From contig NZ_JABMCN010000015.1 in assembly GCF_013179515.1 (NCBI RefSeq), positions 1 to 38,887 of the forward strand: a stretch of DNA of 38,887 nt. Direction: 5' to 3'. Every line of letters starts with the position of its first letter. Position 1 is the stretch's first letter. Of this stretch, positions 1 to 8,093 are shown piece by piece. This DNA is from Pseudomonas sp. CM27. Lineage in GTDB: Bacteria; Pseudomonadota; Gammaproteobacteria; Pseudomonadales; Pseudomonadaceae. A model generated the notes under the pieces. It worked only from the letters and a program-made list of their open reading frames with translations. It did no database searches and was not told the origin of the DNA. A program made the position numbers and the translations under genes.

Positions 1-2
1 TG

Positions 3-434
3 CATGCACCGCGAGACAGCCGTCTGTGTCTGCTGCACCGCGACTACCGCACGGGCAACTACCTGGCCAGCGAGCAGGGGCTGGAAGCGGTGCTGGACTG
101 GGAATTCACCGGCTGGGGCGACCCTTGCGAGGACCTCGGCTGGTTTACCGCCCCGTGCTGGCGGTTCACGCGCCCTGACCTGGAAGCTGGCGGCGTTGGC
201 CAGCTGGCGGACTTCCTGCGTGGCTACCACCAGGTATCGCCACTGTGGGTTGAGCCCCACCAACTGCACTACTGGCAGGTCATGGCGACCCTGCGCTGGG
301 CGGTAATCGCGCTGCAGCAGGGGCAGCGCCATCTGTCCGGCGAAGAGCCTTCCCTGGAGCTGGCACTGACCGCGCGCCTGCTGCCGGAGCTTGAACTCGA
401 CATCCTGAACATGACCGGAGCCGATGCGCCATGA
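3..434 (+). CDS. lvaA: LvaA, 4-hydroxyacyl-CoA kinase, APH-fold (C-terminal part)
   Basis: This is the last 143 codons of an aminoglycoside-phosphotransferase-fold kinase; the start lies outside the window. The visible part carries the Brenner catalytic loop LLHRDYRTGNYL (HxDxxxxN, DNA about 33-68) and the metal-binding segment LDWEFTGWGDP (about 93-125). In P. putida LvaA works with LvaB to phosphorylate the 4-hydroxyl of 4-hydroxyvaleryl-CoA with ATP (established knowledge for the lva operon). Its TGA overlaps the next ATG (ATGA at 431-434), so the two subunits are translationally coupled. The assignment as lvaA rests mainly on the unmistakable lva gene order downstream. A generic APH kinase of the ACAD10/11 type would look the same in this fragment. 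Confidence 0.85.
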   Translation, partial: HAPRDSRLCLLHRDYRTGNYLASEQGLEAVLDWEFTGWGDPCEDLGWFTAPCWRFTRPDLEAGGVGQLADFLRGYHQVSPLWVEPHQLHYWQVMATLRWAVIALQQGQRHLSGEEPSLELALTARLLPELELDILNMTGADAP

Positions 435-787
435 CCCAGCCGCACGCCCATCAATTACTCGAAATCGCCCGCCAGACCTTGCTGGAGCAGGTATTGCCGG
501 CTCTGCCCGGCGAGCTGCGCTACCCGACGCTGATGATCGCCAACGCCATGGCCATCGCCGCCCGCGAAAACCGCCTGGGCGCCGTCCTCGGCCTTCAGGA
601 GCAGGCGCACCTGGCCGCGCTGATCGATGCGCCGGCCCCTTCATTGCAGGAAGCCCGACGCCAGCTGGCACGGGCGATTCGCCAAGGTCACCACGATACC
701 CCGCACAGCGCTCGCACTCTGGTCGAGACGCTGCGCCAGGTGACGCTCGACCGGCTGACGATCAGTAACCCCAAGGCCGTGCGCTGA
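431..787 (+). CDS. lvaB: LvaB, DUF6285 partner of the LvaA kinase
   Basis: A 118-residue, mostly helical protein that begins MTQPHAHQLLEIARQTLLEQ and matches the small DUF6285 family found next to APH-fold acyl-CoA kinases. In P. putida LvaB is needed for the kinase activity of LvaA and is thought to form a complex with it. No signal peptide, membrane segment or catalytic motif is visible. The start ATG overlaps the lvaA stop by four bases, which fixes the start and suggests equal synthesis of the two partners. A 49-bp gap separates it from lvaC. The family call is firm from length and context; the biochemical role comes from the characterised operon, not from a motif seen here. Confidence 0.85.
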   Translation: MTQPHAHQLLEIARQTLLEQVLPALPGELRYPTLMIANAMAIAARENRLGAVLGLQEQAHLAALIDAPAPSLQEARRQLARAIRQGHHDTPHSARTLVETLRQVTLDRLTISNPKAVR

Positions 788-836
788 GCGAGGCGCCCCC
801 CTGTTTCAAGACCGACAAGCACCAACAAGGACCCTC

Positions 837-2009
837 ATGAACTTCACCCTCCCAGACGAACTGCTCGAACTGCAGGCCAGAACCAGCACTTTCATTGCCG
901 AACAGGTCATCCCGTTCGAGAACGACCCACGCCAGGATGGCCACGGCCCCAGCGACGACCTGCGTCGGGACCTGCAGGCCCGCGCCCAGGCAGCGGGCCT
1001 GCTGACGCCCCACGCCAGCCGCGAAATGGGCGGGTTGGGCCTGAGCCATGCAGCCAAGGCCATCGTCTTCGAAGAGGCCGGCTACTCGCCCCTGGGCCCG
1101 GTGGCGCTGAACATCCATGCCCCGGACGAAGGCAACATCCACCTGATGGACGTGGTGGCCACCGAAGCGCAAAAGGACCGCTGGCTGCGGCCCTTGGTCC
1201 AGGGGCACATGCGCTCGTGCTTCGCCATGACCGAACCGGCGCCGGGCTCGGGGTCAGATCCGTCGATGCTGCGCACCACCGCCACCCGCGATGGCGACGA
1301 TTACCTTATCAACGGCCGCAAGTGGTTGATCACCGGGGCCGACGGCGCCGGGTTCGCGATCATCATGGCGCGCATGGAGGATGGCTCGGCGACCATGTTC
1401 CTGTCCGACATGCAGCGCGAAGGGATCATCCACGAGCGCCAGCTGGATACCCTGGACAGCTGCTTCACCGGCGGCCACGGGCAACTGCGTTTCGACAACC
1501 TGCGGGTACCGGCCAGCGATGTGCTGGGCGAGATCGGCAAGGGCTTCCGCTATGCCCAGGTACGCCTGGCCCCGGCGCGCCTGACCCACTGCATGCGCTG
1601 GCTCGGTGCCGCGCGACGGGCCCATGACATCGCCTGTGACTACGCACGCACCCGCGATGCGTTCGGCAAGCCGCTGGGTGAGCATCAGGGCGTAGGCTTC
1701 ATGCTGGCCGACAACATGATGGACCTGCATGTGGTGCGCCTGGCGGTCTGGCACTGCGCCTGGGTGCTCGACCAAGGCCAGCGCGCCAATGTCGATTCGA
1801 GCATGGCCAAGGTGATCAGCGCCGAGGCGCTGTGGCGGGTGGTCGATCGCTGCGTGCAGGTGCTGGGCGGGCGTGGCGTGACCGGGGAGACCGTGGTGGA
1901 GCGGATCTTCCGCGACATTCGCCCGTTCCGCATCTACGACGGCCCAAGCGAAGTGCACCGCATGAGCCTGGCGAAGAAACTCCTCGACCAGCGCCCGGGA
2001 GCCCACTGA
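837..2009 (+). CDS. lvaC: LvaC, acyl-CoA dehydrogenase-family enzyme
   Basis: A 390-residue acyl-CoA dehydrogenase of normal length. The N-terminal helical domain (about 1-120) is followed by the FAD-binding beta domain with CFAMTEPAPGSGSDP near residues 128-142, and then the C-terminal four-helix domain with RDAFGKPLGEHQ and the closing RPFRIYDGPSEVHRMSLAKK signature. It belongs to the ACAD10/11-like branch that pairs with APH kinases. In the lva pathway LvaC acts on 4-phosphovaleryl-CoA, removing phosphate to give an enoyl-CoA on the way to 3-hydroxyvaleryl-CoA. The start follows an AAGGA-like site (about 826-830). The stop overlaps the lvaD ATG by one base (TGATG at 2007-2011). Confidence 0.9.
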   Translation: MNFTLPDELLELQARTSTFIAEQVIPFENDPRQDGHGPSDDLRRDLQARAQAAGLLTPHASREMGGLGLSHAAKAIVFEEAGYSPLGPVALNIHAPDEGNIHLMDVVATEAQKDRWLRPLVQGHMRSCFAMTEPAPGSGSDPSMLRTTATRDGDDYLINGRKWLITGADGAGFAIIMARMEDGSATMFLSDMQREGIIHERQLDTLDSCFTGGHGQLRFDNLRVPASDVLGEIGKGFRYAQVRLAPARLTHCMRWLGAARRAHDIACDYARTRDAFGKPLGEHQGVGFMLADNMMDLHVVRLAVWHCAWVLDQGQRANVDSSMAKVISAEALWRVVDRCVQVLGGRGVTGETVVERIFRDIRPFRIYDGPSEVHRMSLAKKLLDQRPGAH

Positions 2010-2776
2010 TGCAGCCGACTGTTGCCCGACTGTTCGCCCTTGATGGGCGGCGCGCCCTGGTGACCGGCGCCTCCAGCGGCCTTGGCCGACATTTCGCCAC
2101 TACCCTGGCGGCGGCCGGTGCCGAGGTGGTGGTGACGGCCAGGCGCCTGGGGCCGCTGCAGAGCCTGGTCGAGTCTATCGAGCTGGCCGGTGGTCGCGCG
2201 CGGGCCCTGGCCCTGGATGTGACCTGCCGCGACGATGTATGCCGGGTGCTCGATGCCGCCGGCCCGCTGGATGTGCTGGTCAACAACGCCGGGGTGAGCG
2301 ACAGCCAGCCGCTGCTGGCCTGTGACGACCAGAGCTGGGACCGGGTGCTCGACACCAACCTGAAGGGGGCCTGGACCGTGGCCCAGGAGTGCGCCCGGCG
2401 GATGGTCGCTGCGGGGCAGGGCGGCAGCCTGATCAATGTGACCTCGATCCTCGCCAGCCGTGTGGCAGGTGCCGTCGGCCCCTATCTGGCGGCCAAGGCC
2501 GGGCTTGCCCACCTGACTCGCGCCATGGCCCTGGAACTGGCGCGCCATGGCATCCGGGTGAACGCCTTGGCGCCGGGCTACGTGATGACCGAGCTCAATG
2601 ATGCCTTCCTGGCCGGCGAGGCCGGAGAGAAGCTGCGCTCGCGTATCCCCAGTCGGCGCTTCAGCCAGCCACAGGACCTGGACGGCGCCTTGCTGTTGCT
2701 GGCCAGCGACGCCGGGCGGGCCATGAGCGGCACCGAAATCGTGGTCGATGGCGGGCACCTGTGCAGCAGCCTGTGA
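2009..2776 (+). CDS. lvaD: LvaD, SDR levulinyl-CoA reductase
   Basis: A classical short-chain dehydrogenase of 255 residues. The cofactor motif TGASSGLG is near residues 17-24, NNAG near 91-94, and the active-site region INVTSILASR followed by YLAAK (YxxxK) near 145-165. The C-terminal IVVDGGHL is typical of the family. In the lva pathway LvaD reduces the 4-keto group of levulinyl-CoA to 4-hydroxyvaleryl-CoA. I chose ATG 2009 because it overlaps the lvaC stop; an in-frame start at 1832 would add residues that read as lvaC in another frame. An 87-bp gap follows, holding the leader ORF described next. Confidence 0.9.
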   Translation: MQPTVARLFALDGRRALVTGASSGLGRHFATTLAAAGAEVVVTARRLGPLQSLVESIELAGGRARALALDVTCRDDVCRVLDAAGPLDVLVNNAGVSDSQPLLACDDQSWDRVLDTNLKGAWTVAQECARRMVAAGQGGSLINVTSILASRVAGAVGPYLAAKAGLAHLTRAMALELARHGIRVNALAPGYVMTELNDAFLAGEAGEKLRSRIPSRRFSQPQDLDGALLLLASDAGRAMSGTEIVVDGGHLCSSL

Positions 2777-2828
2777 TCTGACCCGGCCACAACCCTGATG
2801 CGAGAACAACAATAAGCAGGAGATGTGT

Positions 2829-2873
2829 ATGTACCTTCAATGCCTGGATAACCTGTCGATGGGGTGTCAGTGA
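2829..2873 (+). CDS. 14-codon leader ORF overlapping the lvaE start
   Basis: The stretch encodes MYLQCLDNLSMGCQ and stops with TGA at 2871-2873, whose last base is the A of the lvaE ATG (TGATG). It has a strong Shine-Dalgarno AGGAG at 2818-2822, six bases before its ATG, whereas no comparable site stands before the lvaE ATG itself. The geometry is that of a translationally coupled leader: ribosomes finishing the short ORF would re-initiate on lvaE. I do not recognise the peptide. It may be only a device for setting LvaE levels, or a by-product of a chance ATG. Confidence 0.5.
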   Translation: MYLQCLDNLSMGCQ

Positions 2874-4525
2874 TGATTCACCCAACCTTCGAGCATGAGC
2901 TTGCCCCCAACGAAGCCAACCATGTGCCCCTTTCACCGTTGTCGTTCCTCAAACGCGCCGCCCAGGTGTACCCGCAGCGTGATGCCGTGGTGTACGGCGA
3001 GCGGCGCTACAGCTACCAGCAGCTGCATAAGCGCAGCCGTGCCCTGGCCAGTGCGCTGGAGCGGGTCGGCGTGCAGCCGGGCGAGCGGGTGGCGATACTC
3101 GCGCCGAACATCCCTGAAATGCTCGAGGCGCACTATGGCGTGCCCGGTGCGGGCGCCGTGCTGGTGTGCATCAATATCCGCCTGGAGGCGCGCAGCATCG
3201 CTTTCATCCTGCGTCATTGCGCGGCCAAGGTGCTGATCTGCGATCGTGAGTTTGGCGCGGTGGTGCAACAGGCACTGGCCATGCTCGACACGCCTCCATT
3301 GCTGGTAGCCATCGACGATGACGCGTCCGAGCCGGGCGAGCTGGCCGATGACCTGGAGTACGAGGCATTCCTGGCCCAGGGCGATCCGGCCAGGCCGCTG
3401 AGCGCGCCGCAGAATGAATGGCAATCGATCGCCATCAACTATACCTCTGGCACCACCGGCGACCCCAAGGGCGTGGTGCTGCATCACCGTGGCGCCTACC
3501 TCAATGCCTGCGCCGGGGCGCTGATCTTCCAGCTGGGGCCGCGCAGCGTCTACCTGTGGACCTTGCCGATGTTCCACTGCAACGGTTGGAGCCACACCTG
3601 GGCGGTGACCTTGTCCGGGGGCACCCATGTGTGCCTGCGCAAGGTCCAGCCCGAAGCGATCCACACCGCGATCGCCGTGCATGGTGTGACCCATTTGAGC
3701 GCCGCGCCGGTGGTGATGTCGATGCTGATCCATGCCCAGCACGCTGGCGCGCCGAGCGGGCCGGTATCGGTGATCACCGGCGGCGCCGCGCCACCTAGCG
3801 CGGTGATCGCGGCGATGGAAGCACGCGGCTTCAGAATCACCCACGCCTATGGCATGACCGAAAGCTACGGCCCCAGCACACTGTGCCTGTGGCAGCCGGG
3901 CGTCGACGAATTGCCTCTGAAGGCTCGCGCCCGGTTCATGAGCCGCCAGGGCGTCGCCCACCCGATGCTTGAAGAGGCTACGGTGCTGGATACCGACACC
4001 GGCCGTCCGGTCCCGGCCGACGGCCTTACCCTTGGCGAGCTGGTGGTGCGCGGCAACACCGTGATGAAAGGTTACCTGCACAATCCAGAGGCCACCCGGG
4101 CCGCATTGGCCAATGGCTGGCTGCACACGGGCGACCTGGCCGTGCTGCACCCGGACGGCTATGTGGAAATCAAGGACCGGGCCAAGGACATCATCATTTC
4201 CGGCGGCGAGAACATCAGCTCGCTGGAGATCGAAGAAGTGCTGTACCAGCACCCTGAGGTGGTCGAGGCCGCAGTGGTGGCGCGCCCGGATTCGCGCTGG
4301 GGCGAGACACCCCATGCGTTTGTCACCCTGCGCTCGAATGGGCTCGCCACGGTCACGGAAGGCGACCTGATCCGCTGGTGCCGTGAACGTCTGGCGCATT
4401 TCAAGGCTCCGCGACATGTGTCGCTCACGGAACTGCCCAAGACCGCCACCGGCAAGATCCAGAAGTTCGTCCTGCGTGAGTGGGCCCGGCAACAGGAGGC
4501 GCCGACCGCCGACGCCGAGCACTGA
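2873..4525 (+). CDS. lvaE: LvaE, acyl-CoA synthetase (levulinate-CoA ligase)
   Basis: A 550-residue member of the ANL superfamily of AMP-forming acyl-CoA synthetases. The P-loop motif YTSGTTGDPKGVV begins near residue 190, the AYGMTESYG adenine-binding motif lies near 325, LHTGDLAVLHPDGYVEIKDRAKD marks the hinge near 420-445, and the C-terminal catalytic lysine sits in TATGKIQKF near 525. In P. putida LvaE activates levulinate to levulinyl-CoA, the entry step of the operon. Possible starts are GTG 2864, GTG 2870 and ATG 2873. I prefer ATG 2873 because it overlaps the stop of the leader ORF, whose Shine-Dalgarno probably serves both. Confidence 0.9.
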   Translation: MIHPTFEHELAPNEANHVPLSPLSFLKRAAQVYPQRDAVVYGERRYSYQQLHKRSRALASALERVGVQPGERVAILAPNIPEMLEAHYGVPGAGAVLVCINIRLEARSIAFILRHCAAKVLICDREFGAVVQQALAMLDTPPLLVAIDDDASEPGELADDLEYEAFLAQGDPARPLSAPQNEWQSIAINYTSGTTGDPKGVVLHHRGAYLNACAGALIFQLGPRSVYLWTLPMFHCNGWSHTWAVTLSGGTHVCLRKVQPEAIHTAIAVHGVTHLSAAPVVMSMLIHAQHAGAPSGPVSVITGGAAPPSAVIAAMEARGFRITHAYGMTESYGPSTLCLWQPGVDELPLKARARFMSRQGVAHPMLEEATVLDTDTGRPVPADGLTLGELVVRGNTVMKGYLHNPEATRAALANGWLHTGDLAVLHPDGYVEIKDRAKDIIISGGENISSLEIEEVLYQHPEVVEAAVVARPDSRWGETPHAFVTLRSNGLATVTEGDLIRWCRERLAHFKAPRHVSLTELPKTATGKIQKFVLREWARQQEAPTADAEH

Positions 4526-4581
4526 TCGAGCTGTAACACCTGCACATCCCATAACAACAAGTACATTGACCGAGGTGTCTC

Positions 4582-4905
4582 ATGTCCAGCCTGTTATATG
4601 CGCGTGTTCGCGCCAGTGCCCAGTTCCAGCAACTGGTGGCGCGCAGAAACCGCTTCACCCTGAGCCTGTTCCTGCTGATCCTGACCACGTTCTATGGCTA
4701 CATCGCGTTGGTGTCGCTCTGGCCCGAGCTGATCGCCAGGCGGCTGACCGAGGGGGCGAACATGACTTTCGGCGTCGCGGCCGGCGCCTTCCTGTTCGTG
4801 TTCTTCTGCGCGTTGTCGGCGTTCTATGTGTACCGGGCCAATGGCGAGTTCGATCGCCTGACGCAGGCGCTGGTCGCCGGACTGGAAGGGGAGCAGGGCG
4901 CATGA
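4582..4905 (+). CDS. lvaF: LvaF, DUF485 membrane protein
   Basis: A 107-residue inner-membrane protein of the DUF485 (YjcH-like) family. Two hydrophobic segments are visible, about 26-47 (TLSLFLLILTTFYGYIALVS) and 62-87, with a charged C-terminal tail. DUF485 genes usually sit directly before an acetate/cation symporter gene, as yjcH does before actP in E. coli, and the same arrangement occurs here. A GAGG site stands six bases before the ATG. The stop overlaps the lvaG ATG by four bases (ATGA at 4902-4905). It presumably helps assembly or activity of the transporter; its molecular role is not established. Confidence 0.85.
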   Translation: MSSLLYARVRASAQFQQLVARRNRFTLSLFLLILTTFYGYIALVSLWPELIARRLTEGANMTFGVAAGAFLFVFFCALSAFYVYRANGEFDRLTQALVAGLEGEQGA

Positions 4906-6560
4906 AGAAACTACTGCCTCTGGCTTTGTTGCTGCACTCGGGCCTGTCGCTGGCTTCACCTGCGCTCGACGCGGGCCAGCGTCAGCCGCTCAATCTGCAT
5001 GCCATAGGCATGTTCATGGTGTTCGTGTTGTTCACGCTGTGCATCACCTGGTGGGCAGCGCGGCGCACCCGCTCGACGGCGGACTTCTACAGCGCCGGTG
5101 GCGGCATACTGGGCTGGCAGAATGGCCTGGCGCTGGCCGGTGACTATATGTCCGCCTCGACGCTGCTGGGGATCACCGCGCTCATCTACACCTCCGGCAT
5201 GGATGGTTACATTTACCTCATCGCCTTCTTCGCAGGCTGGCCGGTGTTGCTGCTGTTGATGACCGAGCGACTGCGCAACCTTGGCCGCTTCACCTTCGCC
5301 GACATCACCTCGTACCGCCTCGACCAAGGCAAGGTGCGCACCATGGCCGCTATCGGCTCGCTGACCGTGGTGTGTTTCTATCTGGTGGCGCAGATGGTCG
5401 GGGCTGGGCAGTTGATCAGGCTGCTGTTCGGCCTGGACTACCACATCGCCTTGGTGATCGTCGGTGCGCTGATGATGCTGTATGTGACCTTCGGCGGCAT
5501 GGTGGCCACCACCTGGGTGCAGATCATCAAGGCGTTCCTGCTGTTGGTCGGCGGGTCGCTGGTGCTGTTCCTGGCGATGCGCGAGTTCGACTTCAGCTAT
5601 GACACACTGGTCAGCAAGGCCATGGACACCCATGCCCTGGGCGAACGCCTGCTGGCGCCCGGCAGCCTGTTGGCCGACCCATTGACCGCGCTGTCGCTGA
5701 GCCTGGGGCTGGTGTTCGGCACCGCCGGGCTACCGCATATCCTGATGCGCTTCTTCACTGTCAGCGATGCCCGGGAGGCGCGCAAGTCGGTGCTCTATGC
5801 CACCGGGTTCATCGGCTACTTCTTCAACGTCATTTTCCTGCTGGGCCTGGCGTCGATCGTGATCGTCAGTCAGCAGCCGCAATTCTTCGAGGGCGGGGAG
5901 GTGGGTGGCAAGTTGCTGGGCGGGGGCAACATGGTGGTCATGCACCTGGCCCAGGCCGTTGGCGGCAACCTGCTGCTGGGTTTCTTGTCTGCAGTGACCT
6001 TCGCCACCATCCTGGCTGTGGTTTCAGGCCTGGCTCTGGCCGGGGCGTCCGCCATCGCCCATGACCTGTATGCGCGGGTGATCATGAAAGGCGCGGCCAG
6101 CGAGCGGCAGGAACTGCGGGTGACCAAGCTGGCTACCCTGGGCCTTGGGTTGGTGGCGGTAGCCTTGGGTATGGTATTCGAAAACATCAACGTGGCGTTC
6201 ATGGTTGCGCTGGCCTTTGGTATTGCCGCTTCGGCCAACTTCCCGGTGCTGTTCCTGTCGATGTTCTGGTCGGGGCTGACTACCCGTGGTGCGTTGGCCG
6301 GTGGCTACGTCGGGTTGCTCAGTGCCATGGGCTTCGTGGTGTTTTCCAAGCTGGTGTGGGTGGATGTGTTGAACTTCGCCGAGCCGCTGTTCCCCTATAC
6401 ACAGCCTGCGCTGTTCTCCATGCCGCTGGCGTTTTTGCTGGCTTACGCAGTTTCCCGGCTGGACCGGACGGCACGGGCCAAGGCGGAAAGGGCGGCTTTC
6501 GCCGACCAGTTCGTACGGGGCCAGACCGGCCTCGGTGCCAGCGGTGCAGTCGATCATTGA
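4902..6560 (+). CDS. lvaG: LvaG, ActP-like solute:sodium symporter
   Basis: A 552-residue sodium:solute symporter of the ActP branch. A signal-like N terminus (MKKLLPLALLLHSGLSLASP) precedes about 13 membrane segments. Family landmarks include RSTADFYSAGGGILGWQNGLA, GDYMSASTLLGI, and GTAGLPHILMRFFTV in the central helices. E. coli ActP takes up acetate and other short organic acids; with the lva genes this copy most likely imports levulinate. I chose the ATG at 4902 from its overlap with lvaF. A longer in-frame start at 4383 would run back into lvaE sequence. It is the last gene of the operon, convergent with the diamine operon. Confidence 0.88.
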   Translation: MKKLLPLALLLHSGLSLASPALDAGQRQPLNLHAIGMFMVFVLFTLCITWWAARRTRSTADFYSAGGGILGWQNGLALAGDYMSASTLLGITALIYTSGMDGYIYLIAFFAGWPVLLLLMTERLRNLGRFTFADITSYRLDQGKVRTMAAIGSLTVVCFYLVAQMVGAGQLIRLLFGLDYHIALVIVGALMMLYVTFGGMVATTWVQIIKAFLLLVGGSLVLFLAMREFDFSYDTLVSKAMDTHALGERLLAPGSLLADPLTALSLSLGLVFGTAGLPHILMRFFTVSDAREARKSVLYATGFIGYFFNVIFLLGLASIVIVSQQPQFFEGGEVGGKLLGGGNMVVMHLAQAVGGNLLLGFLSAVTFATILAVVSGLALAGASAIAHDLYARVIMKGAASERQELRVTKLATLGLGLVAVALGMVFENINVAFMVALAFGIAASANFPVLFLSMFWSGLTTRGALAGGYVGLLSAMGFVVFSKLVWVDVLNFAEPLFPYTQPALFSMPLAFLLAYAVSRLDRTARAKAERAAFADQFVRGQTGLGASGAVDH

Positions 6561-6561
6561 C

Positions 6562-6780
6562 CTAAAACGGCCGCTGGCGGATGAGTGCCTGCGGCCGCGT
6601 TCCCTGCTTGGTATCCCCTTGCCCTGGCTCCTGTTCACGGGCGCATGACTTGGTAGTGGCCACGATGTCCTGGTCGCCGTAGCCCATCGCCGCCGCGCGC
6701 TGCACAACCTTGCACACCGGGTCGAAGACCCGCACGCCGTTGCATACGATGGGCCTGCGTGCGGCACCTGCATCGATACA
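6562..6780 (-). pseudogene. decayed C-terminal tail of an NAD-dependent hydroxyacid-dehydrogenase-like gene
   Basis: On the minus strand, in the space after the transaminase, one frame reads RVFDPVCKVVQRAAAMGYGD then QDIVATTKSCARE before a TAG at 6562-6564. This resembles the C-terminal helix of beta-hydroxyacid dehydrogenases, in which a run of Ala and Gly before GDxD is followed by a short tail. No start codon, cofactor motif or N-terminal domain is present, so if the reading is right it is only a remnant. The match is short and made by eye. The alternative is plain intergenic DNA. Confidence 0.3.
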
Positions 6781-6803
6781 GGCCGCACAGCAGGCCCCTG
6801 CAT

Positions 6804-8057
6804 TTACTGGCGCAGCGCTGCCGCGACCGATTCACCAAAGGCTTTCAGGCCTTCCTCCAGTTGGTCGGTCGGGGTATTCACCGGTGGCATCAGCTTGATG
6901 ATTTCGCCGTTTGGTCCGCAGCGGTCGACCAGTACGCCCGCTTGCAGTACGCGCTGCTGGGCATCCTTGGCCAAGGCCACGTTGCCGCGGCCGAAATCGA
7001 TGCCGGCGATCATGCCGCGCGAGCGTGCGGACGCCACGCCCGGGATCTCTGCGAAACCGGCAACCGCACGGGTCATGGCCGCGCTGTTGTCGGCCAGCAG
7101 CTTCAAGAACTGCTCGTCGCGCCAATAGCCGAGCGCGATCTGCGCGGTCAGGAAGGCCAGCTGGTTGCCGCGGAAGGTGCCGATGTGATCGCCTGGTTCC
7201 CAGGCATCCAGCCCGGCGCGGATCAACACGATCGCCATCGGCAGGCCAAAGCCGCCGATGGATTTCGCGCAGGTGATCAGGTCCGGCACGATCCCGGAGC
7301 GCTCGAAACCGAAGAAATCGCCCGTGCGGCCACAGCCGGCCTGGATCTCGTCGCAGATGAGCACGACGCCGTGATCGCGGGTCCATTGGCGCAAGCGCTG
7401 CAACCACAGGTTGGAAGCCGGGTAGACACCGGCCTGGATCTGCACCGACTCGACGATCACGGCGGCCGGCAGTTCCGATCCGCTGCCCTGGTCGTTGGCC
7501 AGGCGCTCAAGGAAGCCCATGCTGTCGAACTCACCGTAAGGGCTGTCTTCGTACGGTACGAACACCACGTCGTTGGACAGCCCGGGGCCTCGGCGGGTCC
7601 GGTTGCCGGTGACCGCCAGGGCGCCGGCCGTCATGCCGTGGTAGGCCCCGTAGAAGGAGACGACCTTGGTGCGCCCCGTCACCTTGCGCGCCAGCTTCAA
7701 TGCCGCCTCGACAGCGTCGGCGCCGGTCGGGCCGGTGAACTGCACTTTGTAGTCCCAGCCGCGTGGCTGGAACAGGTCACGTTCGATCGACTCCAGGAAC
7801 TGGCGCTTGGTGGTGGTGTGCAGATCGAGGGCGTGGGTCACGCCGTTGGCCGACAGGTAGGCGATCAAGGCATCGCGCATGCGCGGGTCGTTGTGGCCAT
7901 AGTTCAGGGCGCCTGCGCCGGCGAAGAAGTCCAGGTACTCGCGGCCATCTTCGCCGCGGATCTTGCTGCCCTGGGCGGTATCGAACACCAGCGGCAAGTC
8001 GCGGCAGTACATCCGCACATTGGACTCGAGCCTTTCGAACGTTTCGATGTTGTTCAT
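6804..8057 (-). CDS. class III aminotransferase, EctB-like (diaminobutyrate/diamine transaminase)
   Basis: A 417-residue PLP enzyme close to EctB, the diaminobutyrate:2-oxoglutarate transaminase: FFAGAGALNYGHNDP (44-58), FTGPTGADAVEAALKLARKV (107-126), the aspartate motif CDEIQAGCGRTG (235-246) and the Schiff-base lysine K265 in CAKSIGGFG. No ectA or ectC is nearby, so ectoine synthesis is unlikely. With a PatD-like dehydrogenase and PuuP-like importer upstream in the same operon, a catabolic role is more likely: removing an amino group from a diamine or 2,4-diaminobutyrate to give an amino-aldehyde. It is the last gene of the operon, 36 bp after the dehydrogenase. The substrate cannot be fixed from sequence. 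Confidence 0.85.
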   Translation of the reverse strand: MNNIETFERLESNVRMYCRDLPLVFDTAQGSKIRGEDGREYLDFFAGAGALNYGHNDPRMRDALIAYLSANGVTHALDLHTTTKRQFLESIERDLFQPRGWDYKVQFTGPTGADAVEAALKLARKVTGRTKVVSFYGAYHGMTAGALAVTGNRTRRGPGLSNDVVFVPYEDSPYGEFDSMGFLERLANDQGSGSELPAAVIVESVQIQAGVYPASNLWLQRLRQWTRDHGVVLICDEIQAGCGRTGDFFGFERSGIVPDLITCAKSIGGFGLPMAIVLIRAGLDAWEPGDHIGTFRGNQLAFLTAQIALGYWRDEQFLKLLADNSAAMTRAVAGFAEIPGVASARSRGMIAGIDFGRGNVALAKDAQQRVLQAGVLVDRCGPNGEIIKLMPPVNTPTDQLEEGLKAFGESVAAALRQ

Positions 8058-8093
8058 GCATAACCTCTGGCAATGATGGGGTGTCGTGGGGCG

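Noticed and set aside
6759..8063. Long plus-strand open frame opposite the transaminase gene
   Set aside because: It mirrors the real minus-strand gene, has no recognisable domain and typical antisense composition. The same holds for the long antisense frames opposite lvaE, the DUF1302 and RND genes.
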